Assembly: GCA_910579605.1 (NCBI GenBank)
Contig: CAJTUG010000018.1
Span: forward strand, 19,650-37,652
DNA: 18,003 nucleotides
Direction of reading: 5' to 3'
Source: an uncultured Muribaculaceae bacterium
GTDB lineage: Bacteria > Bacteroidota > Bacteroidia > Bacteroidales > Muribaculaceae
A program made the translations under genes and the position numbers. Positions 9,815-17,077 of the stretch are shown piece after piece. Each line of letters opens with the position of its first letter. The first letter of the stretch is position 1. The notes below the pieces were generated by a model. That model made no database searches, was not told the DNA's origin, and saw only the letters and a program-made list of their open reading frames with translations.

Positions 9815-12277
9815 ATGTATATGAACACATATATTAAACTAATGGCAATAGCTCTATCGGGAGCTATTGCTTTAAGCGTAAATGCTCGCAAACAAACTAC
9901 ATTAAGCGATGGTTGGCAGTTCTCCAAAGGTTCGCTTGACGAGGTTAAAAATTGGCAATCTGTCCGCGTTCCACACGATTGGGCTATCTATGGTCCTTTT
10001 GACAGGGCGAATGACCTACAGCAAGTGGCTGTTGAACAAAACGGAGAAACAGAGAAAACATGGAAAACCGGTCGTACAGGTGGCCTGCCTTTCATTGGAA
10101 AAGGAGTTTACCGCCGAACGATCGAAATACCCGACACAACGGGGCGTGCTTTTTCGCTATTGTTTGACGGCGCTATGAGCAACGCCAAAGTAAAAATCAA
10201 CGGTAAAGAAATAGGCTTCTGGCCCTACGGATACAATTCTTTCGAGGTAAGGCTCGACAACAAAGACCTTACCATAGGAAACAACGAGCTGACTGTAGAA
10301 CTTGAAAACTATGAAAAGGCATCTCGCTGGTATCCCGGTGCCGGATTGTATAGGAACGTACATCTCATAGAGACCGACAAAGTACACATCCCTGTATGGG
10401 GTACATATATTACTACACCTATAGTTTCGCCTGAATATGCGTCGGTTAACCTAAATATCAACATCCAAGGGGCGCAACAACTTGAGCAGTTTCCCTACGG
10501 CCAAAAAATAGGAGTAAAAACTATTATCTACAATCCAAAAGGCAAAGAAGTTGCATCCAATAACTCTTTCTATATTGCCAGAGGCCAAAACTTTTCACAA
10601 AATTTCATTATAGAGCACCCTGATCTGTGGGACTTAGACAACCCTGCACTATATACCGCAGAAACCATACTTAGTTCAGGTGGTAAAGAACTTGACAGTT
10701 ACAGAACTCGTTTTGGTATAAGGAAGATAGAATATATCCCCACCAAAGGTTTTTTCCTTAACGGGAAACACACCAAATTCAAGGGTGTATGCAATCACCA
10801 CGACCTTGGTCCGCTCGGGGCAGCAATTAATAAATCGGCACTAAGGCATCAAATAACATTACTCAAAGATATGGGTGCAAATGCTATCCGTACATCACAC
10901 AATATGCCAGCACCAGAGCTTGTTGAACTTTGCGACGAAATGGGAATTATGCTGATGATAGAACCTTTTGACGATTGGGGCTTCCGGCCAAAATCGCCAA
11001 ACGGTTATGGTGCCGAGTTCAACAAATGGGCAGAACACGATGTCACAAATATGATTAAACATTTCAGAAACAACCCATCGGTTGTCATGTGGTCTATCGG
11101 CAACGAGGTGCCCTCTCAATGGGGACAACCTGGTATGGAAGAGCTTCAAATGCTCCAAAACCTCGTACATCAACTTGATCCCACCAGACCAGTTACATGC
11201 GGTATGGACCAAATAGGTTCTGTGCTTGATAACGGTTTTGCAGCAGCATTAGATATTCCAGGATTCAACTATAAACCTCAATTTTACGATTCGATATACG
11301 CCCAACTGCCACAGCAACTTGTTTTAGGTTCTGAAACAGCCTCTACTGTATCTTCGCGCGGTGTTTACTATTTCCCTCTAATCTTGCCCGATGAAAATGG
11401 CAGGCATACGGATTTGCACTCAGACAATCAATCGTCGAGTTACGACAACGAAACTTGTTCGTGGTCAAATACTCCCGATATAGACTTTGCACGCGACGAT
11501 GACCACGATTGGGTATTGGGACAATTTGTATGGACTGGCTTTGATTATCTTGGAGAACCTTCGCCATATGATACCGATGCATGGCCAAGCCACAGTTCGC
11601 TTTTCGGAATCATAGACCTTGCCTCATTGCCAAAGGACCGTTTCTATCTCTACCGCTCAAACTGGAACAAACAAGATACAACTCTCCACATTCTACCTCA
11701 TTGGAACTGGAAAGGACGAGAAGGGAAAATTACGCCCGTTATGGTTTACACAAACCTACCAAAAGCAGAATTGTTTATCAACGGAAAAAGTCAGGGGATA
11801 AGAGAAAAAAACGATTCAACACATCTGAACAGATACCGTTTGATGTGGATGGAGACAACATACGAACCGGGAGAGATAAAGGTTGTGGCCTATGACGATA
11901 GCAACAAAAAAGTAGCTGAAAAAACCATATGCACAGCAGGAAAAGCTCACCATCTTGTCTTGACACCCAACCGCAAGGAATTGCAAGCAAATGGCGATGA
12001 CCTTGTTTACGTTACTGTTCAGATTGCCGACAAAAACGGGAACATAATACCAACAGAAAACAGATTAGTGAAATTCAAAGTAGAAGGTGCTGGAACATTT
12101 GAAGCTACAGCCAACGGTGACGCTACCTGTCTCTTGCCTTTCCACGAACCCAAAATGAATCTTTTTAGTGGAGCTGCTACTATGATAGCACGTTCTGCAA
12201 AAGAAAAGGGAAATCTTATAGTTAAAGCGTCTGCACCTGGTGTTAAAGACGCAATTTTATCGATACCAGTAAAATAA
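9815..12277 (+). CDS. GH2 beta-galactosidase, exported
   Basis: An 820-residue glycosidase expected to remove galactose from galacto-oligosaccharides. Residues 1-24 resemble an ordinary signal peptide (cleavage near SVNA) with no lipobox, so it probably acts in the periplasm. Domains in order: jelly-roll sugar-binding domain (about 28-185, with TGGLPFIGKGVYRRTIEIP and SRWYPGAGLYRNVHL), immunoglobulin-like domain (about 190-300), catalytic barrel (about 305-615) with acid/base Glu431 in WSIGNEVPSQW and predicted nucleophile Glu507 in LGSETAS, a DUF4982-like domain (about 625-695) and a C-terminal GH2 beta-sandwich (about 710-818). An ATG two codons on is an alternative start. GH2 also contains glucuronidases and mannosidases; the beta-galactosidase call rests on the adjacent GH53 and galK genes and on the matching position of BT4667 in the B. 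thetaiotaomicron galactan locus. Confidence 0.88.
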   Translation: MYMNTYIKLMAIALSGAIALSVNARKQTTLSDGWQFSKGSLDEVKNWQSVRVPHDWAIYGPFDRANDLQQVAVEQNGETEKTWKTGRTGGLPFIGKGVYRRTIEIPDTTGRAFSLLFDGAMSNAKVKINGKEIGFWPYGYNSFEVRLDNKDLTIGNNELTVELENYEKASRWYPGAGLYRNVHLIETDKVHIPVWGTYITTPIVSPEYASVNLNINIQGAQQLEQFPYGQKIGVKTIIYNPKGKEVASNNSFYIARGQNFSQNFIIEHPDLWDLDNPALYTAETILSSGGKELDSYRTRFGIRKIEYIPTKGFFLNGKHTKFKGVCNHHDLGPLGAAINKSALRHQITLLKDMGANAIRTSHNMPAPELVELCDEMGIMLMIEPFDDWGFRPKSPNGYGAEFNKWAEHDVTNMIKHFRNNPSVVMWSIGNEVPSQWGQPGMEELQMLQNLVHQLDPTRPVTCGMDQIGSVLDNGFAAALDIPGFNYKPQFYDSIYAQLPQQLVLGSETASTVSSRGVYYFPLILPDENGRHTDLHSDNQSSSYDNETCSWSNTPDIDFARDDDHDWVLGQFVWTGFDYLGEPSPYDTDAWPSHSSLFGIIDLASLPKDRFYLYRSNWNKQDTTLHILPHWNWKGREGKITPVMVYTNLPKAELFINGKSQGIREKNDSTHLNRYRLMWMETTYEPGEIKVVAYDDSNKKVAEKTICTAGKAHHLVLTPNRKELQANGDDLVYVTVQIADKNGNIIPTENRLVKFKVEGAGTFEATANGDATCLLPFHEPKMNLFSGAATMIARSAKEKGNLIVKASAPGVKDAILSIPVK

Positions 12278-12298
12278 ACAAAATAACACCTTAAATTT

Positions 12299-13432
12299 AT
12301 GAACGATAAAATTATAAAGGAATTCAAAGATAGATTCCACCAGGAACCGTCTTTATACGCATCGGCCGGCAGGATCAATCTCATCGGCGAACATACAGAT
12401 TACAACGGAGGATTCGTTTTTCCTGGAGCTATCGACAAAGTTATAATGGCTGCCATTAAACCAAACGGACTTGACAAAGTACGTGTTTACTCAGTAGACA
12501 TTAAGGAATATGTTGAATTTGGGCTTGAAGAATCTGATGTACCCGCTCAATCATGGGCAAGATATATCTTTGGTGTTTGCCGCGAAATAATTAAAAGAGA
12601 GGGAATCGTCCTTGGCTTTGACGCCGTTTTTGGTGGCAATGTTCCGCTTGGGGCAGGATTAAGTTCATCAGCAGCATTAGAAAGCTGTTTTGCTTTTGCC
12701 CTCAACGACCTTTTCAATAATAATTCCATAGGAAAATTTGAACTTGCACGTATTGGACAATCAACAGAACATAACTATTGCGGCGTTAATTGCGGAATAA
12801 TGGATCAATTTGCCTCTGTAATGGGAAAAAAGGGACAATTGATGTGCTTAGACTGCCGCTCAATGGAATATGAATATCACCCATTTGATCCTCAAGGTTA
12901 TAAGTTGGTGCTCATTGATTCAGTTGTAAAACATGAATTGGCCGATTCGCCCTACAACAAACGCCGTCAAAGTTGCGAACGTGTAGCGGCACACCTTGGC
13001 ATAGATACTCTTCGCGATGCTACAATGGAAATGCTTGATGCTGCTAAATCTGAAATTAGTGCAGAAGATTATTCTCGCGCTAAATTCGTCATCGAAGAGA
13101 AAGATCGTGTATTGGCAGTGTGCGCAGCTCTTGATGCGGGAGACTACGAAACAGTTGGCCGTAAAATGTACGAAACGCACGAAGGGCTTTCTAAAGACTA
13201 TGAAGTAAGCTGCGAAGAACTTGACTATTTAAACGATATCGCACGTCAATGTGGGGTTAGCGGTTCAAGAATTATGGGTGGCGGTTTCGGTGGCTGCACC
13301 ATAAACCTTGTCAAAGATGAACAATACGATGATTTCATTGCTACCGCAAAAGAAAAATTCGCATCTAAATATGGTCATGAGCCCAAAATCTATCACGTAA
13401 ATATCAGTGATGGAGCACATAAAATACAATAA
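12299..13432 (+). CDS. galK: Galactokinase
   Basis: A 377-residue cytoplasmic kinase that converts galactose and ATP to galactose-1-phosphate, the first committed Leloir step after ring mutarotation. All three GHMP-kinase motifs are present: GRINLIGEHTDYNGG (24-38), VPLGAGLSSSAALE (115-128) and SGSRIMGGGFGGC (321-333). The proposed catalytic pair is Arg25 and Asp169 (GIMDQFAS). No signal peptide is seen and the length is typical. It starts 21 bases after the GH2 stop with no promoter visible between, so it is probably the last gene of the PUL transcript and is induced with it. galT, galE, a mutarotase and a galactose permease are not in the window and must be elsewhere. Confidence 0.97.
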   Translation: MNDKIIKEFKDRFHQEPSLYASAGRINLIGEHTDYNGGFVFPGAIDKVIMAAIKPNGLDKVRVYSVDIKEYVEFGLEESDVPAQSWARYIFGVCREIIKREGIVLGFDAVFGGNVPLGAGLSSSAALESCFAFALNDLFNNNSIGKFELARIGQSTEHNYCGVNCGIMDQFASVMGKKGQLMCLDCRSMEYEYHPFDPQGYKLVLIDSVVKHELADSPYNKRRQSCERVAAHLGIDTLRDATMEMLDAAKSEISAEDYSRAKFVIEEKDRVLAVCAALDAGDYETVGRKMYETHEGLSKDYEVSCEELDYLNDIARQCGVSGSRIMGGGFGGCTINLVKDEQYDDFIATAKEKFASKYGHEPKIYHVNISDGAHKIQ

Positions 13433-13436
13433 CATC

Positions 13437-13479
13437 TTTTTCAGTAAACAGATCTGAAAATGGTCTGTTTACTGAAAAA
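13437..13479. repeat. 16-bp perfect inverted repeat after galK
   Basis: The left arm (13437-13452: five T, then CAGTAAACAGA) and right arm (13464-13479: TCTGTTTACTG, then five A) are exact complements around an 11-base loop. It begins 5 bases after the galK stop, where a terminator is expected. However, the T tract is on the 5' side and the A tract on the 3' side, the reverse of an intrinsic terminator, and only three T follow. It could block 3' exonucleases, act as a weak terminator, or be a protein-binding palindrome. The 8-base palindrome CAGATCTG is nested at 13449-13456. Confidence 0.7.
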
Positions 13480-13630
13480 ATTTACCAACTTAGTCATATT
13501 TTATTCCATATTTTAATACAAAAAAACAATTCATTTATATCCTATACCAAGACATTAAGGTTTTTATTGTCATTATCTGCAAAGAAACGTTAAATAAAGG
13601 CTTTCAAGATAAAAAAAATCTCTAAAAAAT
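13480..13630. other. AT-rich intergenic stretch
   Basis: No gene is seen in this part of the 274-base gap between galK and the small lipoprotein gene. It is strongly AT-rich. CATATTTTA occurs twice, at 13495-13503 and 13507-13515, with a 12-base period, more than 110 bases upstream of the -33 box. Its role is unknown. Confidence 0.4.
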
Positions 13631-13660
13631 TTTGAGTATTGGAAATTTGGCGTAACTTTG
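13631..13660 (+). promoter_or_regulatory. Near-consensus Bacteroidetes promoter
   Basis: A TTTG -33 box (13631-13634) and a TAACTTTG -7 box (13653-13660) stand 18 bases apart. Both boxes match the primary sigma factor consensus of Bacteroides (TTTG and TAnnTTTG). Transcription would start near 13667 and give a leader of about 40 bases. This is the best promoter in the window and suggests strong constitutive expression of the next gene. Confidence 0.85.
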
Positions 13661-13706
13661 CAGTGTTTTTGAAGCAAAAATGTTTTATTACTAAATCAAA
13701 ACGAAA

Positions 13707-13922
13707 ATGAAAAAGTTAGTTTTAATGCTTGCCGTTGTATTCAGCGTATCGCTTTTCTCTTGCGGCAACAAAGAACAAGCTGCTGAAGCTGAAGCTACCC
13801 AAGAAGTTACTGAAGAAGTAGCTCCCGTTGTTGAAGAAGTTGCTGTTGTAGAAGACAGCCTCAACGCAGCTGGTGACTCTGTAGTAGAAACCGTAGCAGA
13901 AGTTGCAACTGTAGCACAATAA
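13707..13922 (+). CDS. Small, very acidic lipoprotein, function unknown
   Basis: A 71-residue precursor with Lys-Lys after Met, a hydrophobic core and lipobox LFSC (Cys19). The mature part of 53 residues has 11 Glu and 2 Asp against one Lys, no Arg or His and no aromatic residues, and about 12 Val. It is essentially Glu, Ala and Val in short alternating blocks such as EEVAPVVEEVAVVED. A strong promoter sits about 45 bases upstream, the leader next to the ATG is A-rich (AAAACGAAA), and two terminators follow, so it is a stand-alone and probably abundant transcript. Low-complexity acidic lipoproteins of this size do occur in Bacteroidales, but I do not recognise a characterised family. The opposite-strand frame here is explained as its shadow. 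Its role is unknown; a surface-charge or spacer function is only a guess. Confidence 0.85.
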   Translation: MKKLVLMLAVVFSVSLFSCGNKEQAAEAEATQEVTEEVAPVVEEVAVVEDSLNAAGDSVVETVAEVATVAQ

Positions 13923-13944
13923 TCGACTACACAAGCTTAGAAAT

Positions 13945-13976
13945 AGAGGCCACCTTTGGGTTAGGTCTCTTTTTTT
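13945..13976 (+). terminator. Intrinsic terminator 1 of small lipoprotein gene
   Basis: AGAGGCC (13945-13951) pairs with GGTCTCT (13964-13970) with one G-T pair, followed by a run of seven T (13970-13976). It lies 22 bases after the lipoprotein stop codon and is oriented for + strand transcription. Confidence 0.8.
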
Positions 13977-13987
13977 GCACCTATATC

Positions 13988-14025
13988 AGCAATCCGCCCT
14001 ACTTATATAAGCGGATTGCTTTTTT
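13988..14025 (+). terminator. Intrinsic terminator 2, before convergent genes
   Basis: AGCAATCCGC (13988-13997) pairs perfectly with GCGGATTGCT (14011-14020) around a 13-base loop and is followed by six T (14020-14025). It works best for + strand transcripts. The - strand znuC-type gene ends at 14041, so the stem could also serve that operon, but on that strand no T run follows the stem. Confidence 0.8.
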
Positions 14026-14040
14026 ATATTAAAAATCTTT

Positions 14041-14772
14041 TCAGATATTGCATTCCGTTTTGGAATAGTGATGACTGGCATTACACTCCTTTAAAGTACG
14101 ATCTACAACTACATGGCGATTAGCCATAGCAGCAATAGCCGTTATTTCATGGCTTACTAAAAGAATAGTAGTAGACAATGAAAGCCTCTCTATTATATTA
14201 TAGAGTTTGGATTCAAAATGTTTATCAATATAGCTCAAAGGTTCATCTAAAACAAGTAGCTCCGGCCTACATACAATTGCTCTTGCAAACAACGCCCTTT
14301 GCAACTGCCCACCAGACAAACGACCTATAGGCCTATCGGAAAGATTTTGCATTTCTGCCATGTTGAGAGCATCTGCAATTAAAGATCGTTTTTCTGCTTT
14401 AGACAAATCCTTTTCTGCCAACAGCCCGGAGGCAACAACTTCTTCAACCGTTATAGGAAAATGGGAATCTATTGTATTTTTTTGTGGAAGATAACCTATC
14501 TTTTGAGGGCGCGAAATCTCCTCTCCTTCTTTATAAAACACAACTTTGCCTCGTGTAGGCTTTAATAAACCCAATATAATTCGCAACAACGTTGTTTTTC
14601 CTCCTCCGTTAGGACCTGTAATAGCAATAAAATCGCCTTTGTCTACCTTAAAATTTATAGACGACAATATTTGCCTTTCTTCCCTGAAGAATTCCACACC
14701 ACATAGCGATAGCAGAGGTAATCCTGATTCTTGAGAATAGCTGCAATGCATATTATGGCTTGACAAGTTCAT
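14041..14772 (-). CDS. znuC: ZnuC-type metal ABC transporter ATPase
   Basis: A 243-residue cytoplasmic ATPase predicted to power import of zinc or manganese. Motifs are complete: Walker A GPNGGGKTT (53-61), Q-loop Gln97 (GYLPQ), signature LSGGQLQ (152-158), Walker B LLVLDEP (172-178) with catalytic Glu177, and switch His208 (LVSHE). GYLPQKNTIDSHFPITVEEVV is characteristic of the zinc/manganese ATPase family. The start at 14772 overlaps the end of the znuA remnant by 20 bases and has an A/T-rich leader. An ATG at 14751, just past that stop, is an alternative that loses seven residues. No permease follows: the next gene is convergent. The substrate is inferred from the family and from the adjoining ZnuA-type sequence. 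Confidence 0.88.
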   Translation of the reverse strand: MNLSSHNMHCSYSQESGLPLLSLCGVEFFREERQILSSINFKVDKGDFIAITGPNGGGKTTLLRIILGLLKPTRGKVVFYKEGEEISRPQKIGYLPQKNTIDSHFPITVEEVVASGLLAEKDLSKAEKRSLIADALNMAEMQNLSDRPIGRLSGGQLQRALFARAIVCRPELLVLDEPLSYIDKHFESKLYNIIERLSLSTTILLVSHEITAIAAMANRHVVVDRTLKECNASHHYSKTECNI

Positions 14773-15612
14773 TTACTATAAGATTTAATTGACCTTCCCA
14801 ATCTTTACTCAATGGTTCAACCACAACTAATCGGGAACCGATTTCACTATTGAGTACTTTGGCTTGACGTGAATCGTATTCACGCTGAAAGAAAAATATT
14901 TTTACGCCTTTTTCACGAGCTTGGTCTATAACACTACGAATCTGCTGCGACGACATCTCCTTACTCTCTTGTCCCACTGATATTTGTTCCAATAATCTCT
15001 TGCAAGATACGATAGCGATGGATGCCATACAGCAAATGCATGTACCGGGTCAGCAGATAAACGCAATTTCAAAGACTCATCTATAGAATCTACATGGTTA
15101 TTGAACTTTGAAAGACGGCTGTATATTGAATCTTTCATATGTGGATAAGTCAGTACAAGAGCTTCAGCCATATTGGAACCAACTATTTTCATGCCAGAAG
15201 GCGACGACCAAATATGAGGATCTCCGCAATGCTCGTCTTCATGTGAGTGCCCATGTGAATGTGTGCCGAATATATATTTTATGCCCTTATCGCTTTTATA
15301 TGTCTTAACGTTATCTGAAAGATTCGCTGCAAATTTATCTTCAAATGGCAAAGACCCTACAGCAAGAAATAAATCGGCTTTATCGGCCATGAGACGTTTT
15401 GCGGCAGTAGGCTCAAATGTCTCTGGATCTGAACCCCTGTCTAAAAGAGTGATTACTTTAAAGTCGTCTTTTACTAAAAAATCCATGACATACTGCTGCG
15501 GTTCTATGCTTACCACTACAATAGGTTTTTCCGACTGCCTGCCAGAAGAAGAGTTATTGCAAGCTGCCGGAAAAAGGAAAAGAGACAAGGACAGAAGCCA
15601 AAGTTTATTCAT
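14753..15612 (-). pseudogene. znuA: Frameshifted ZnuA-type metal-binding lipoprotein
   Basis: This would be the periplasmic metal-binding protein delivering Zn2+ (or Mn2+) to an ABC importer. From the ATG at 15612 the frame encodes a signal peptide with lipobox PAAC (Cys18), the N-terminal lobe (VVVSIEPQQY; SDPETFEP, 61-68), a His-rich loop GTHSHGHSHEDEH (116-128), and probable ligands His133 (DPHIW) and His197 (WHPSL). After LARDY (residue 207, codon at 14992-14994) this frame turns to Arg-rich nonsense and stops at 14926. The expected remainder, LEQISVGQESKEMSSQQIRS and onward to ELVKP, continues in another frame from about 14990 to the stop at 14753. If relatives read ARDYGLEQ, four bases are missing. 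Both halves are otherwise clean, so the lesion is recent or a sequence error. The start overlaps the nfnB stop by 8 bases (ATGAATAA). Confidence 0.85.
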
Positions 15613-17071
15613 TGGCAAGAAGTTTTTTTGCCATAGCAGCGGCAGCCTTACGACCGTCGCCCATTGCAAGAATAACTGTAGCTCCACCCCTCACGATATC
15701 TCCACCGGCGAAAAGAGTTGGAATGGAAGACTCCAATGAGTTATCAACTTCAATCGTTCCCTTACTTGTAACGTTCAATCCCTCTATGCTATTTGGAATT
15801 AATGGATTAGGAGAAACTCCAACACTCACAATAACCTGGTCTACCTCAATATCGTCTACCGCACCCGGGATAGGTACAGGGCTTCTACGTCCTGATGCAT
15901 CTGGCTCACCCAATTCCATACGCTGTATACGCATAGTTGTGACACGGCCTCGATTATCGGCAAGATATTCCACAGGATTACAGAGCGTGAGGAATTCTAC
16001 TCCTTCTTCTTTAGCATGAAGAACCTCCTCTACTCTCGCCGGCATTTCGGCCTCGCTGCGCCGATATACTATCATTGCTCGCTCTGCTCCCATGCGCTTT
16101 GCGGTTCTCACAGAGTCCATTGCAGTATTGCCGCCTCCTATTACTGCAACATTCCTGCCACGGAGTACCGGAGTATCGCTCCACGATTGGCCTGCGCCCA
16201 TAAGATTAATGCGGGTAAGATACTCGTTGCTGCTCATTACACCTATATAATCCTCGCCAGGAATACCCATAAAACGTGGCAAACCGGCACCCGATGCCAC
16301 AAATATACCTTTATAACCGGAATTGAGCAAATCGTCGTAACTTAGGGTCTTACCTACAACAACATTTGAATGAAAAGTAACACCAGCACTTTTAAGCCCT
16401 TCAAGTTCATAATCTACAACCGTATTGGGCAAGCGGAATTCCGGTATACCATATTTGAGAACACCGCCAATTTCGTGGAGTGCCTCAAACATATCTATCT
16501 TGAAACCACGGCGAGCCATATCTCCTGCAAAAGAAAGAGAAGCCGGACCAGAACCGACAACAGCAACCTTTATTCCTAAAGGAGCATTTGGCGTCTCAGA
16601 TATGTCAAGTCGTTCTGTCCTTGCTGTATCTGCGGCAAAACGTTCAAGGTAACCTATTGCCACAGGTTGTTTTTTCATCTTATTGTATATACATCTGCTT
16701 TCACACTGCCTTTCCTGTGGGCAAACGCGACCACAAACCGCAGGAAGCGCACTCGTACGCTTAAGTGTGCGAGCAGCTTCTCGTATATCACCTCTTTGTA
16801 TATTCTTTATAAAACCAGGAATGTCTATATTTACAGGACAGCCTTCTACACATGTCGGATTAGGACAATCCAAACAACGGGTCGCTTCAGTATTGGCTTG
16901 AAGAGGTGTTAACCCAAGGTTAACCTCGTTGAAATTCGTTATACGCACGTCTGGAGCGAGCATATTCATTACCGTACGCGGTATAGCTGTACGTTCTTTT
17001 GCAGGCATGGCATCTCGCAAATCTTTGCGCCATTGTGCATCGCGTCCTTTCTTTGAATCAAAATCTTCCAT
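15605..17071 (-). CDS. nfnB: NfnB-type transhydrogenase large subunit
   Basis: A 488-residue iron-sulfur flavoprotein. With NfnA it forms the cytoplasmic NADH-dependent reduced ferredoxin:NADP+ oxidoreductase, which couples NADPH, NADH and ferredoxin pools by flavin-based bifurcation. The N-terminal domain has Cys66/69 (CLDC), Cys74/78 (CVEGC), Cys113/117 (CGRVC) and Cys123/127 (CESRC), enough for the two 4Fe-4S clusters known in the family. Nucleotide-binding folds follow: VVGSGPAS (171-178) and VIGGGNTAMDS (310-320), then LFAGGDIVRGG (453-463). It is often annotated as the small chain of glutamate synthase (GltA or GltD type), but no large glutamate synthase chain is here. The nfnA gene ends 6 bases upstream, which favours the Nfn reading. 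Confidence 0.9.
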   Translation of the reverse strand: MEDFDSKKGRDAQWRKDLRDAMPAKERTAIPRTVMNMLAPDVRITNFNEVNLGLTPLQANTEATRCLDCPNPTCVEGCPVNIDIPGFIKNIQRGDIREAARTLKRTSALPAVCGRVCPQERQCESRCIYNKMKKQPVAIGYLERFAADTARTERLDISETPNAPLGIKVAVVGSGPASLSFAGDMARRGFKIDMFEALHEIGGVLKYGIPEFRLPNTVVDYELEGLKSAGVTFHSNVVVGKTLSYDDLLNSGYKGIFVASGAGLPRFMGIPGEDYIGVMSSNEYLTRINLMGAGQSWSDTPVLRGRNVAVIGGGNTAMDSVRTAKRMGAERAMIVYRRSEAEMPARVEEVLHAKEEGVEFLTLCNPVEYLADNRGRVTTMRIQRMELGEPDASGRRSPVPIPGAVDDIEVDQVIVSVGVSPNPLIPNSIEGLNVTSKGTIEVDNSLESSIPTLFAGGDIVRGGATVILAMGDGRKAAAAMAKKLLANE

Positions 17072-17077
17072 AGCCTA

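Noticed and set aside
13722..13934. Opposite-strand gene over the small lipoprotein
   Set aside because: The composition is Phe/Ser/Tyr-rich as expected for the complement of Glu/Ala/Val codons, and it lies opposite a gene with a clear promoter and lipobox.
14985..15000. Programmed frameshifting in znuA
   Set aside because: No slippery heptamer of the X XXY YYZ type is seen at the junction, and this family is not known for recoding, so mutation or sequence error is preferred.
15612..16019. Plus-strand coding region opposite nfnB
   Set aside because: It is a long shadow frame of a well-conserved gene, with no recognisable domain or promoter.
15605..17071. Glutamate synthase small subunit
   Set aside because: The large synthase chain is missing and an NfnA-type partner is directly upstream; the Nfn transhydrogenase fits better.
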